Origin: Paenibacillus massiliensis 2301065 = DSM 16942
GTDB lineage: Bacteria > Bacillota > Bacilli > Paenibacillales > Paenibacillaceae
NCBI RefSeq assembly: GCF_000377505.1
Contig: NZ_KB898192.1
Span: 1-64,000, forward strand
Length of the DNA stretch: 64,000 bases
Direction of reading: 5' to 3'
Position numbers and translations under genes: made by a program. Positions 1-8,217 of the stretch are shown piece after piece; position 1 is the first letter of the stretch; every line of letters starts with the position of its first letter. Under the pieces are notes generated by a model that was given only the letters and a program-made list of their open reading frames with translations, was not told the DNA's origin and searched no databases.

Positions 1-289
1 AGGGTTCTTCACTGTTGTCCCAAGTTCTGCACAGCTTCCTTGGCCTTCGTCCATTGTCACGAGACTCGGCTCCCTCTTTTCCCCTTCGCAGGTCCTTTTT
101 GACGACGCGGCAGGATTCACTTGATGTTGCGGCCTGGGTTGTCGCTCGCCCGGTCTCTGACCGGTACTTTTGTCGATGCGCTTTTACACACAGATTTCAC
201 CATGCGCAAGCATCCTAGCTACAAGGGTGGCTTGGCCCCTCCCTTGGTTGGACTTTCACCAACTAGATAATGCGTGCCTCTGGGCACGC
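1..289 (-). mobile_element. Group II intron (probably class C), 5' part, cut by window edge
   Basis: Read on the minus strand, this stretch opens with a GCGTGCC/GGCACGC hairpin, followed by a GTTGG-TGAAAGT-CCAAC stem-loop and a CCGGTC-AGA-GACCGG hairpin. The order and the GGTGAAAGTCC-type motif resemble domain I of bacterial group II introns. The inferred 5' splice point is near 289, nine bases past the T-run of a Rho-independent terminator (298-324). Insertion just after terminators is the known habit of class IIC introns. The reverse-transcriptase gene and 3' end would lie left of the window. The short plus-strand open frame here is a by-product of this RNA. The class call is an inference from the insertion site. 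Confidence 0.75.
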
Positions 290-297
290 CAACAAGT

Positions 298-324
298 AAA
301 AAAGCCCGCCTATACAAGGCGGAC
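298..324 (-). terminator. Terminator of the flavin reductase gene
   Basis: On the minus strand a CCGCCT/AGGCGG stem with a five-base loop is followed by six T. It lies about 100 bases past the stop of the gene ending at 421 and immediately before the intron boundary. Confidence 0.8.
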
Positions 325-420
325 AACATGAAGAACAATATTATTTGCTGTTTGAGACTTGGTTCATCATGACTGTATTGGAGTGGAAGCTAATCATTGA
401 GTCCCCAGCTCCAACATTCT

Positions 421-996
421 TTATTTAAAACGATACTTTACATAATCCTTCTGCTCTGCATCACCATTGAAAGTTGCATATACAGAACGTCCTAAATAAA
501 GAGGGACCTCTAACTTATTCATATTTGGCATAGTCCATCCGTCTATTTCTATAAATTTCTCTTCATCTTTGTAAATTGTCTGAATTTCCCCAGCTACAAA
601 ATCATGGCTTCCATAGTTTCTTGCATCTATTACCTTGCACTCATAAGCAAAATAGGCTTCTTTTAATATTGGAACATCCAGATTCATACCATTATCATAT
701 TCGATGTTATACTCAGAGAATTTGTCTACATCTCTCCCACTCCTGGTTCCTACAATCTGAATGAGTTCAGCAAGCTTTGCTGGAACAAAATTAATACCAA
801 AATTGCCACTTTTTATAATCAAATCGTAAGAATATGCTTCTTTTCGTAACGAAACACCATAAATAAGGGGAGCATAGCCTATCGTTGTGTGGAAACCAGC
901 CGCCATTATATTTTGTTTATCCTCATGTTTAGATGTCACAAGAACCACCATACCAGGGTACGCATGTCCTGAAACATAATCAATCGGTTGTCTCAT
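421..996 (-). CDS. Flavin reductase family protein (FMN-binding split-barrel)
   Basis: The 191-residue protein resembles the flavin reductase/DIM6-NTAB family, FMN-binding split barrels that reduce flavin with NAD(P)H. The supporting segments are an N-terminal MVVLVTSKHED strand, then AAGFHTTIGYAPLIYGVSLR, then NFGINFVP around residues 64-71. These correspond to the usual 'N-x-M-T-x-SW...P-x...i-R...ef-v-n-P' pattern of the family, though here it is diverged. No signal peptide or membrane segment is visible, so it should be cytosolic. The start has a good GGAGG seven bases upstream. It is divergent from the TetR gene at 1166, which suggests that regulator controls it. Its physiological substrate cannot be read from the sequence. 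Confidence 0.8.
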   Translation of the reverse strand: MRQPIDYVSGHAYPGMVVLVTSKHEDKQNIMAAGFHTTIGYAPLIYGVSLRKEAYSYDLIIKSGNFGINFVPAKLAELIQIVGTRSGRDVDKFSEYNIEYDNGMNLDVPILKEAYFAYECKVIDARNYGSHDFVAGEIQTIYKDEEKFIEIDGWTMPNMNKLEVPLYLGRSVYATFNGDAEQKDYVKYRFK

Positions 997-1058
997 TTGT
1001 AATCCTCCTGTTCTCCTGTTCGATCAATGTATTATTTGGTAACATAGTGAATTGTAAG

Positions 1059-1086
1059 TTGATGTTTATTGATCATCAATCATCAA
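1059..1086. promoter_or_regulatory. Candidate TetR operator in the divergent promoter region
   Basis: An imperfect inverted repeat, TTGATG ... CATCAA with an inner TTGATCATCAA, lies between the divergent flavin reductase and TetR genes. TetR-family proteins usually bind such palindromes between themselves and their target. Assignment rests on position and symmetry only. Confidence 0.35.
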
Positions 1087-1165
1087 TGCTCCGATTTTAT
1101 CGCTTAAACAACAAACAGGAAAAATAGTCGTCTATCTCTTCAGGAGAGGGAGGAGTACACAGAGA

Positions 1166-1750
1166 ATGACACACAAAATAGATCCGCGTATTTTGCGGAC
1201 AAGAAAATTGTTAATGGATGCTTTTATCAAGCTCATTCTAAAGAAGAACTTCAAGGATATTACTATAAAAGATATTACGGATGAAGCAACTGTCAATCGT
1301 GCAACTCTTTATTCCCATTTTCATGATAAGTATGATTTATTGGATGTTGTCATTAAAGAAGCTGTAATAGATAGTACTCTTAAAAACCTAGACTATCTCG
1401 ATAAATTAAATAAAGAAACTTATGTAACGATCTTCCTTACATTAGCTGATTTTCATACAGAGACGATGGAAAATTCACACTTAAGCCCCCAATGTAGTGG
1501 GAGCTATGAAGCATTTAGTACAATGGTTGAACAAAAAATCAAAATTGATCTGGAAAACTTATTTTTTTCTCTACTGCTTAAGCAACAATCTAATCGTGAT
1601 CCCGAAGCGCTCAGGGTGGGTGCAGTCATATTAAGCAACGGAATTTACGCAGCATCTGTAGATTGGAAAAAGAATGGGGCTTCCTCAGCAGAACAATATA
1701 TAGAAAAAGCCTTACCCTTCCTAGTGACAGATCCTAGTGACCGAAATTGA
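1166..1750 (+). CDS. TetR/AcrR family transcriptional regulator
   Basis: The 194-residue protein begins with a typical TetR DNA-binding domain: RTRKLLMDAFIKLILKK, then the helix-turn-helix ITIKDITDEATVNRATLYSHF at about residues 33-53, followed by the conserved KYDLLD segment. The C-terminal part is helical and variable, as expected for the ligand-binding and dimerisation domain. A GGGAGGAG sequence precedes the ATG. It is transcribed away from the flavin reductase gene and is probably its repressor; the ligand is unknown. The gene converges on the next one with an 18-base gap. Confidence 0.9.
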   Translation: MTHKIDPRILRTRKLLMDAFIKLILKKNFKDITIKDITDEATVNRATLYSHFHDKYDLLDVVIKEAVIDSTLKNLDYLDKLNKETYVTIFLTLADFHTETMENSHLSPQCSGSYEAFSTMVEQKIKIDLENLFFSLLLKQQSNRDPEALRVGAVILSNGIYAASVDWKKNGASSAEQYIEKALPFLVTDPSDRN

Positions 1751-1768
1751 TCATCTACATCGTTAAGT

Positions 1769-2185
1769 TCAGTACAAGGATTCTGCTCTCCTTTTCTCCT
1801 CCATCGTCAGCAGCGAGCTACATTCATATACCCACGTCCCGTTGTCAGCGACCTTCAGCCGCATGAGCCCATTTGTCCGCATAACTTCCAGCTGCTGCTC
1901 TGCTTCACCCATGTCCAGCTCCGTCTCAAGGGCCACGTCTGCTGCAGTTAGTAGATTGTCATGCTGCTTTGCTAGTCGCAGAATGGTTTTCGACAAGTCA
2001 GCTTGCCGCGCTTGTCGTGCCTTCCTCCATAAGACATAACCAACGAGTGCGGGCACCAGCCCGTTCAGCGTCCAACCAAGTCCTACGGACACCTCGTACT
2101 CCAGGGCTGCTATACTATAGATAACAGTGACTAGACAGCCATACGATAGGAGAACAAGTGCAATTTTGTGCATGCTGCTCTGCAT
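1769..2185 (-). CDS. Small membrane protein with C-terminal winged-helix-like region
   Basis: No family is recognised with certainty. The start at 2185 is chosen because GGAGG lies ten bases upstream; an upstream in-frame ATG at 2212 has no ribosome binding site. The 138-residue product has two hydrophobic segments (IALVLLSYGCLVTVIYSIA and WTLNGLVPALVGYVLW), then a basic stretch KARQARQ and a soluble C-terminal domain. That domain has the look of a winged helix: TILRLAKQHDNLLTAADVALETELDMGEAEQQLEVM followed by a short beta hairpin. Similar two-helix plus winged-helix proteins are common and uncharacterised in bacilli. Membrane location is inferred. Confidence 0.7.
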   Translation of the reverse strand: MQSSMHKIALVLLSYGCLVTVIYSIAALEYEVSVGLGWTLNGLVPALVGYVLWRKARQARQADLSKTILRLAKQHDNLLTAADVALETELDMGEAEQQLEVMRTNGLMRLKVADNGTWVYECSSLLTMEEKRRAESLY

Positions 2186-2469
2186 CCGTTTGACACCTCC
2201 TTCACAGGACATTTATCCACTACTCCGTATTTTTTTTCCTCAATTAATCTCCTCATTCAAATCCTCTCTGGTCATCCCAATACTATATGGAATTCACTCC
2301 ACACCTACATCATCCACCGTGATCCGCACACATTGAACCTATACCCTACCTTAACCGAATAATGTCAGCTTTAATCAACAATAGTAAGAGATAAGCGCTT
2401 CGGGTAGCGTGGTTGGTCAAAATTGTTGTACAATAGTGTCCAAATGACTGTTGAAGGAATGATTATACA

Positions 2470-3333
2470 ATGTACGTTGCAGACGGCTGGAAAGACTATG
2501 AAGTAATCGATACGGGAGGCGGCGAAAAGCTGGAGCGTTGGGGTGACATCATCCTGCGTCGACCGGACCCGCAAATTATATGGCCCTTGACCTCTGAGAC
2601 GAGCGAGTGGCAGCAAGTGCATGGTCACTATCACCGTAGCTCCTCAGGCGGCGGCAACTGGGATATGAAGAAGCCCGTTCCTGAACGCTGGACCATCGGC
2701 TACAAGCAGCTCAAATTCCACATTAAGCCTACGAGCTTCAAGCATACGGGCCTATTTCCGGAGCAAGCAGCTAACTGGAGCTGGATGATGGACAAGATCT
2801 CCGCAGCAGGAAGACCTATCTCTGTACTGAATCTGTTCGCTTATACAGGGGGAGCCACAGTTGCCGCTGCCGCGGCTGGAGCAAGTGTCGTGCATGTAGA
2901 TGCAGCGAAGGGCATGGTGCAATGGGCAAAAGAAAATGTGCAGCTCTCTGGCCTGTCAGATCGGCCCGTTCGTTTTATTACGGATGACGTATTCAAATTC
3001 GTACAACGTGAGCAACGCAGAGGCAATCGCTATGACGCCATTATTATGGACCCTCCCTCCTATGGACGTGGCCCAAGCGGCGAGACGTGGAAGCTCGAAC
3101 AGAGCCTCTACCCGTTCTTGGAGTCGTGTATGGAGATTATCTCGGACAAGCCTCTGTTCCTGTTGATTAACTCCTATACTACCGGAATATCGCCATCTGT
3201 CCTGCACAATATGCTGAGCATGACCATGAAGCCGAAATACGGAGGTAGCATTAGCACAGGCGAGATTGGCCTGCCCATCAGTCGCTCTGGTCTGAACCTG
3301 CCTTGCGGTATTCTGGGCCGCTGGGAGGCATAA
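2470..3333 (+). CDS. Class I SAM-dependent methyltransferase, RlmI/RlmK-like
   Basis: The 287-residue protein has a SAM-binding Rossmann core. VLNLFAYTGGATVAAAAAGA at about residues 118-137 is motif I, and MDPPSYGRGP near residue 193 is the catalytic loop of N/C-methyltransferases acting on nucleic-acid bases. The segment GLFPEQAANWSWM is typical of the rRNA methyltransferase RlmI/RlmK group, which methylate 23S rRNA. The PUA domain of RlmI is missing, so this is the shorter Firmicute form whose target has not been settled. The next gene, a pseudouridine synthase, starts five bases after its stop, so both are likely co-transcribed RNA-modification enzymes. Confidence 0.85.
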   Translation: MYVADGWKDYEVIDTGGGEKLERWGDIILRRPDPQIIWPLTSETSEWQQVHGHYHRSSSGGGNWDMKKPVPERWTIGYKQLKFHIKPTSFKHTGLFPEQAANWSWMMDKISAAGRPISVLNLFAYTGGATVAAAAAGASVVHVDAAKGMVQWAKENVQLSGLSDRPVRFITDDVFKFVQREQRRGNRYDAIIMDPPSYGRGPSGETWKLEQSLYPFLESCMEIISDKPLFLLINSYTTGISPSVLHNMLSMTMKPKYGGSISTGEIGLPISRSGLNLPCGILGRWEA

Positions 3334-3338
3334 TCGCC

Positions 3339-4052
3339 ATGATGCATGAATCTGACCCCAGCTCAGGCATTTCCGTGCTCTATGAGGATAATCATGTTCT
3401 TGCCGTGGAGAAGCCAGTCAATGTTCCAACACAGGAGGATGCCAGCGGTGATCCCGATCTGCTCAGCTTGCTGAAGGAGGATCTCAAGATTCGCCACCAA
3501 AAGCCTGGTAACGTATTTCTCGGCTTGATCCATCGCTTGGATAGACCTGTAGGCGGCGCCATGATCTTCGCCAAGACCTCCAAAGCAGCATCCAGACTAT
3601 CGGAGGCAGTAAGAAGTCGCAGCTTCCACAAGCGCTACCTAGCAGTTGTACATGGCATACCAGCTCCACAAGGCAGGCTGAAGGATTATCTGCTGAAGGA
3701 TAGCCGTACGAATATGGTGCAGGTCGTGAGACCAATCCAGCCTGGCGCCAAGGAGGCCATACTCGATTATCAGACTCTCGGTCATGCTAATGGGCTGAGC
3801 CTTCTTCTGGTAGAGCTACATACTGGCAGACCTCATCAGATTCGAGTTCAGCTAAGCAACATTGGATGTCCACTGTATGGGGATCAGAAATACGGGCAGC
3901 AGCTTAACAAGCCCGGACAGCAGCTTGCCCTGTGGTCATTGGAGGCTGGTGCTCCTCACCCTATTACGAAGGAGCCCATGTTATTCCGCTCCATGCCGCC
4001 ACTTGCTTTCCCCTGGAATGAGTGGCCAGCGCAGTTGTACGAGGATCTGTAG
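3339..4052 (+). CDS. RluA family pseudouridine synthase
   Basis: The enzyme converts uridine to pseudouridine in rRNA or tRNA. The 237-residue product carries the RluA active-site motif HRLDRPVGGAMIFAKT, whose Asp is the catalytic residue, and the downstream ELHTGRPHQIRVQLSNIGCPLYGDQKYG signature. There is no N-terminal S4 domain, as in the short RluA-type enzymes of bacilli. An upstream in-frame ATG at 3303 lies inside the methyltransferase gene; the ATG at 3339 (followed by a second ATG) is preferred because it follows the upstream stop directly. The exact target uridine is unknown. Confidence 0.9.
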   Translation: MMHESDPSSGISVLYEDNHVLAVEKPVNVPTQEDASGDPDLLSLLKEDLKIRHQKPGNVFLGLIHRLDRPVGGAMIFAKTSKAASRLSEAVRSRSFHKRYLAVVHGIPAPQGRLKDYLLKDSRTNMVQVVRPIQPGAKEAILDYQTLGHANGLSLLLVELHTGRPHQIRVQLSNIGCPLYGDQKYGQQLNKPGQQLALWSLEAGAPHPITKEPMLFRSMPPLAFPWNEWPAQLYEDL

Positions 4053-4163
4053 TCTTGGCCCTCCCCATCATGCTATGGACCTGCAACCTCGTGAAACAGG
4101 CACCAGCGGAACAGCTTTTTCGCTGAGTTGAGTTGACGTAGCTCTATACGTCTCAACAGCAAC

Positions 4164-4212
4164 AAAAGGTCGAAGACAGATGCTCGGACAAGGAGCACAT
4201 CTTCGACCTTTT
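4164..4212. terminator. Bidirectional terminator between convergent genes
   Basis: A 13-base stem (AAAAGGTCGAAGA / TCTTCGACCTTTT) with an internal AGATGCT/AGCACAT extension has A and T runs on both sides. It can end both the pseudouridine synthase transcript and the efflux-pump transcript coming from the right. Confidence 0.85.
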
Positions 4213-4278
4213 ATTTGTATGGCCCATAAGATTCATTTACTGAGAAGTACCCTTCCAACCCTCTTACGCTGTTGTCTT

Positions 4279-4350
4279 AACACACAGACCTACAAACAGA
4301 CTTACAAACGGAATTTACAGTACGGACTTACTGTACAGACTTACTGTACA
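4279..4350. repeat. Degenerate 12-13 bp tandem repeat
   Basis: About six adjoining units of the form ACTTACTGTACAG / ACTTACAAACGG run through this stretch, two of them (around 4323-4348) nearly identical. It lies in the 358-base gene-free gap between the pseudouridine synthase and the efflux pump; apart from the terminator nothing else is seen in that gap. Confidence 0.5.
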
Positions 4351-4410
4351 GTTTATATTTCAGTCTCATGGTGCACATTTTTCTTACATTGCGCACTCCA
4401 AATGATGCTG

Positions 4411-5925
4411 TTAGGATGATGTCGCCATCTGCGATTTCTTGGCTGTTGAACCTTCCTCTTGTTTACGCGGATTCGTGTTCTTGATAAAGAAGGCCAGAAT
4501 CAATGACACAGCAGACAGGATTGTCGCCACTAAGAATGCGTGGTTAATTCCATATATTAAAGCTTCATTTTTGATCATAGACATGGCACTAGCATCTGTT
4601 GGAGACACCTGTTGTGTCAGAGCAAGCTTCTCGCCATATGAGGTAGATTGAATGGTCATAATCGTGACAAGCACAGCTGTACCAATCGAGCCCGCAATAG
4701 TCCGCAACGTATTAGACATGGCTGTACCATGTGCATTTAATGTATTCGGCAACTGATTGAGACCCGCCGTCTGAATGGGCATCATAATCATGGACATACC
4801 GAACATCCGCACGGTGTAATTAATCATCAGCTCCGTATAGCTCGTGTCCATCGACAGGCGTGAGAATTCCAGCGTCGTAATGGTCATAATAAGCAGACCA
4901 ACAATCGACAGCCAGCGTGCCCCTACTTTGTCAAAGATCATGCCGGTCACAGGGGACATGATGCCCATCAGAATAGAGCCAGGGAGCAATAACAGACCAG
5001 ATTCCAATGGAGTGAAGCCTCTGACATTTTGCAGGAATAGCGGCAATAGAATCATCCCAGCATACATAGACATGGTTACAATTACGTTAATGGCTGTCGT
5101 CAAGCTGTACATGTTATATTTGAAAATGCGAAATTCTAGCATCGGCTCAGATGCCCGCAGTTGGCGGCGAATGAACAGCAGCAAGGAGATGGCCCCAATG
5201 ATCAGACAGCCATACACAGGTAGACGGTCCCAGCCATCCGAAGCGGAGCTGAAGCCATACAACAAGCCCCCAAATCCAAGTGTGGACAGTACGACAGACA
5301 GCTTATCCAGCTTGGGATTCGACAGCTGTGTTACATTTTTCAGGAATAGTGCACCAATTAGCAAGGCAATGATTGATACAGGCAAAATAATCCAGAACAA
5401 TACGCGCCAATCATAATTTTGTACAATATATCCGGATAAGGTCGGTCCGATCGCTGGAGCAAAGATCATGGCCACACCCACCATTCCCATGGCCTGCCCG
5501 CGCTTCTCAATCGGGAAAATATTCAGCAGCACCACGGTCATGAGAGGCATCAAGATGCCTGCACCGCTGGCCTGCACGAGTCGTCCAATTAGAATAACAG
5601 CAAAGTTAGGTGCTAAGCCGCACAAGATGGTTCCCAAGGTAAATAAGACCATAGACCCGAGAAACAGCTGTCTGGTGCTGAATTTGGCCATTAAATAAGC
5701 CGTAACCGGAACCAGGACGCCGTTCACCAGCATAAAGCCTGTAATGAGCCATTGTGCCGTAGGGGTATCTATGGATAAATCACCCATAATTTTTGGTAAC
5801 GCTACATTAATAAGGGTCTGATTCAACAACGTAACAAATGCTCCAATCAATAAAGCGATCACGATTGGTGCTTTTTTTATAGTCTTCATCTGGTCATCAA
5901 CAGCTACATCTGCTTGATTTCCCAT
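4411..5925 (-). CDS. DHA2 family MFS multidrug efflux transporter (EmrB/QacA type)
   Basis: The 504-residue membrane protein has about 14 hydrophobic helices, the hallmark of the DHA2 branch of proton-driven drug exporters. Supporting motifs are LNQTLINVALPKIMGDL in helix 1 with the family's conserved Asn/Pro, QWLITGFMLVNGVLVPVTAYL in helix 2, and the GRLVQASGAGILMPLMTVVL segment of helix 4, which matches the EmrB-type antiporter motif. The hydrophilic tail after residue 480 is cytosolic. It starts one base after the stop of the MarR gene, so the two form an operon in which the MarR protein probably represses both. The exported compound is unknown. Confidence 0.9.
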   Translation of the reverse strand: MGNQADVAVDDQMKTIKKAPIVIALLIGAFVTLLNQTLINVALPKIMGDLSIDTPTAQWLITGFMLVNGVLVPVTAYLMAKFSTRQLFLGSMVLFTLGTILCGLAPNFAVILIGRLVQASGAGILMPLMTVVLLNIFPIEKRGQAMGMVGVAMIFAPAIGPTLSGYIVQNYDWRVLFWIILPVSIIALLIGALFLKNVTQLSNPKLDKLSVVLSTLGFGGLLYGFSSASDGWDRLPVYGCLIIGAISLLLFIRRQLRASEPMLEFRIFKYNMYSLTTAINVIVTMSMYAGMILLPLFLQNVRGFTPLESGLLLLPGSILMGIMSPVTGMIFDKVGARWLSIVGLLIMTITTLEFSRLSMDTSYTELMINYTVRMFGMSMIMMPIQTAGLNQLPNTLNAHGTAMSNTLRTIAGSIGTAVLVTIMTIQSTSYGEKLALTQQVSPTDASAMSMIKNEALIYGINHAFLVATILSAVSLILAFFIKNTNPRKQEEGSTAKKSQMATSS

Positions 5926-5926
5926 G

Positions 5927-6367
5927 TTAATCCACTCCTTTAGCTGTAAGCTTCGATATAATCTGCTGATGGATATCTAATATGATGTCCCGGTCCTGCA
6001 CTGGAATATCAAGAATTCCGGAGACACGGTCCATCCACATCTTCTCAATATCATTTCGGATCTGCTCACCCTCGCTAGTAATCCGAAGTGTAAGTGAACG
6101 CCGATCATTCGGCAACCGCTCTCGGCTGATATATCCAGCCTTTACAAGACGCTCAACCACTCCACTCATCGTGCTGTTGCCCATGTGGGCACGCTCAGCA
6201 AGCTCGGTCAGACTGGTATTCGGGCGCTCCAGCAGTACTGACAAGACCAGAAATTGCACAGGTGTCAGGCTCTTCTGTTCTCCTTGCTCCCAGAATACCT
6301 GCATGAAAGCATGGTGCACTCTTCTGAATGATTGAACAATGCGGTACACCTCCCTATTCCTTTCCAT
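5927..6367 (-). CDS. MarR family transcriptional regulator of the adjacent efflux pump
   Basis: The 146-residue protein has the MarR winged helix-turn-helix: LTPVQFLVLSVLLERPNTSLTELAERAHMGNSTMSGVVERLVKAGYISRERLPNDRRSLTLRIT. The DRR in the wing is diagnostic. The start at 6367 is taken because GAGGAGG lies eight bases upstream; in-frame ATGs further up lack one. It is the first gene of a two-gene operon with the DHA2 transporter. Two near-identical ATATATTTCGC boxes lie upstream (6435-6483) and are likely its operators, giving drug-inducible autoregulation by analogy with other MarR-pump pairs. Confidence 0.9.
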   Translation of the reverse strand: MERNREVYRIVQSFRRVHHAFMQVFWEQGEQKSLTPVQFLVLSVLLERPNTSLTELAERAHMGNSTMSGVVERLVKAGYISRERLPNDRRSLTLRITSEGEQIRNDIEKMWMDRVSGILDIPVQDRDIILDIHQQIISKLTAKGVD

Positions 6368-6434
6368 GAATCCGTCCTCCTCTAGAATGAACATACAAAT
6401 AGAATAAACATACAAAATCACAATCATTTGCATA

Positions 6435-6483
6435 TATATATTTCGCTTGCGTATATTTCACATTAATATATTTCGCATACGAA
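6435..6483. promoter_or_regulatory. Paired candidate MarR operators
   Basis: ATATATTTCGC occurs twice, about 31 bases (three helical turns) apart. Each copy is followed by a partial inverted arm (TTGCGTATAT in the first, ATACGAA in the second). The site lies just upstream of the MarR start. Confidence 0.45.
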
Positions 6484-6529
6484 CTAATAAACACATATTA
6501 CACTTCTGATATGTAAAAGTCAACACAAA

Positions 6530-6575
6530 CAAAAGGCCACCTCCTTCCATTTCACGTGGAAGAAAATAGCCCTTT
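6530..6575 (-). terminator. Probable terminator of the GH51 gene
   Basis: Minus-strand hairpin CTTCCA/TGGAAG nested within an AAAGGGC/GGCCTTT outer pairing and followed by TTGTTTG. It sits about 40 bases past the GH51 stop. The T-run is short, so efficiency is uncertain. Confidence 0.5.
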
Positions 6576-6615
6576 GGATATCCAGGCAGCTTGTACAGCT
6601 GCCGCATCACAAGCT

Positions 6616-8106
6616 CTATTTCTTTTTAATCGTCAGCATAACGACAGACATTGGAGGTAGCACCACATCAAGCTGATGTTGCTGGTGGAAGCTATAGTCT
6701 GCAAAGGTTACTGGCTTTACTTTATCCAATTGGGTAAACGTATTATGATCTTGCATAGATGAGCTTGTCAGCACAGTTCCTGTAACATCAATGTCCGATT
6801 GTAATCCCCTCAACTCCACATTCACTTTACTGGAGGCATTCGGATTAAGATGACATAAGCTAATATGGATGTGGCCTTCTGCATCCTCAGAGGAAGATAC
6901 CGTGAACTCCGGCAGCTTCTCGTCGTTAAATTCATAATGACTGTGCTCGACCGAGGTTGCCAGCACCTTTCCATCCTGATGGACTTTGAACATCTCAAAA
7001 ATATGGTACGTCGGTGTCAGCAGCATTTTATTTCCTTCTGTCAGGATCATGGCCTGTAGGACGTTAACCATTTGCGCAATGTTCGTCATATGAATACGCT
7101 CATGATGCTGATGGAAAATATGAAAATGTAGGCCAGCTACGAGTGCATCCCTCAAGGTGTTCTGTTGGTACAAAAAGCCCGGATTGGTGCCTGGCTCTGG
7201 CAAAAACCATGTTCCCCATTCATCAACGATCATTCCAATTCGCTTGTTCGGATCGTATTTATCCATAATGGTAGAGTGTCTTGTAATCAGCTCATCCATA
7301 TGAAGTGCCTTTTTCAGCGTCTCGAACCATGCTGCTTCATTAAAGCCAAGTGCATGCTGCTTCTCTTCCCAAGAGCCTGGAATGGTATAATTGTGCAAGC
7401 TTAGCCCGTCCATAAATGGGGCAGCCTCACGCATAAGCACTTCTGTCCAATGGTAGTCGTCAACATTGGCACCACCAGCGATTTTGTACAGCACATTGTC
7501 CCCATAGTTACGCACATACGTCTGAAATTGACGATACAAATCCGCATAATATTCAGGGCGCATATTGCCACCGCAGCCCCAATTCTCGTTACCAACACCA
7601 AAATATTTCAGCTTCCAGGGGTGCTCTCTCCCATTTTCTTGCCGCCAGTTCGCCATAGGAGATTCGCCATCGAACGTCATATATTCTACCCACTCAGACA
7701 TCTCCTGTACCGTTCCACTGCCGACATTACCGTTAATATAAGGCTCTGCACCGAGCAATTCACATAATCGAAAAAACTCATGTGTGCCAAAATGATTATT
7801 CTCGACGACTCCGCCCCAGTGCGTATTGATCATCTTCTTCCGTTGCTCCTTGGGACCAATACCATCCTTCCAATGATATTCATCCGCAAAGCAGCCACCA
7901 GGCCAGCGCAGCACAGGAATATTTAAATTTTGTAGCGCTTTCAATACATCATTACGAATGCCATCGGTGTTAGGAATGCTTGATTCTTCTCCCACCCATA
8001 GTCCTTCGTAAATACAGCGCCCTAAATGCTCCGCGAATTGTCCATAAATATGTTTGTTAATCGTACCTTTGACCCAATCTGTATGTACCAGAACAGAATT
8101 TCCCAT
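6616..8106 (-). CDS. abfA: Alpha-L-arabinofuranosidase, GH51
   Basis: This 496-residue enzyme removes terminal alpha-L-arabinofuranosyl groups from arabinan or arabinoxylan fragments. It has the GH51 hallmarks: [18 protein letters not shown] near the N-terminus, [19 protein letters not shown] around residues 68-86, the acid/base Glu in [11 protein letters not shown] around residue 172, and the nucleophile Glu in IVDEWGTW near residue 292. Length is normal for the family. There is no signal peptide, so it acts in the cytosol on imported oligosaccharides, which fits the sugar ABC transporter nearby. A GGAGGG precedes the ATG. Transcription is toward the MarR gene; the regulator immediately upstream is on the same strand. 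Confidence 0.95.
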   Translation of the reverse strand: MGNSVLVHTDWVKGTINKHIYGQFAEHLGRCIYEGLWVGEESSIPNTDGIRNDVLKALQNLNIPVLRWPGGCFADEYHWKDGIGPKEQRKKMINTHWGGVVENNHFGTHEFFRLCELLGAEPYINGNVGSGTVQEMSEWVEYMTFDGESPMANWRQENGREHPWKLKYFGVGNENWGCGGNMRPEYYADLYRQFQTYVRNYGDNVLYKIAGGANVDDYHWTEVLMREAAPFMDGLSLHNYTIPGSWEEKQHALGFNEAAWFETLKKALHMDELITRHSTIMDKYDPNKRIGMIVDEWGTWFLPEPGTNPGFLYQQNTLRDALVAGLHFHIFHQHHERIHMTNIAQMVNVLQAMILTEGNKMLLTPTYHIFEMFKVHQDGKVLATSVEHSHYEFNDEKLPEFTVSSSEDAEGHIHISLCHLNPNASSKVNVELRGLQSDIDVTGTVLTSSSMQDHNTFTQLDKVKPVTFADYSFHQQHQLDVVLPPMSVVMLTIKKK

Positions 8107-8150
8107 GTGAATCCCTCCTGTTTAGATCATATTTTCAGATTGAGCTAAAA

Positions 8151-8166
8151 TTAACATACGGAACAG
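8151..8166. promoter_or_regulatory. Candidate operator half-site upstream of GH51
   Basis: TTAACATACGGAAC matches the TTAACATA core of two inverted repeats in the promoter region at 9184-9251. It lies about 45 bases before the GH51 start. It probably binds the ArsR-type regulator of this locus. Confidence 0.35.
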
Positions 8167-8217
8167 CTTTTGTAAATAAAATACTGAAACTTTTTATGTT
8201 TATTTAAAATAAATACA

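Noticed and set aside
15..218. Open reading frame of 67 codons on the plus strand
   Set aside because: It lies antisense to the group II intron RNA, has no ribosome binding site, and its residues look random.
1..289. 3' end of an IS110-type insertion sequence
   Set aside because: First impression from the plus strand; the minus strand explains the hairpins better as group II intron domain I, and the position after a terminator agrees.
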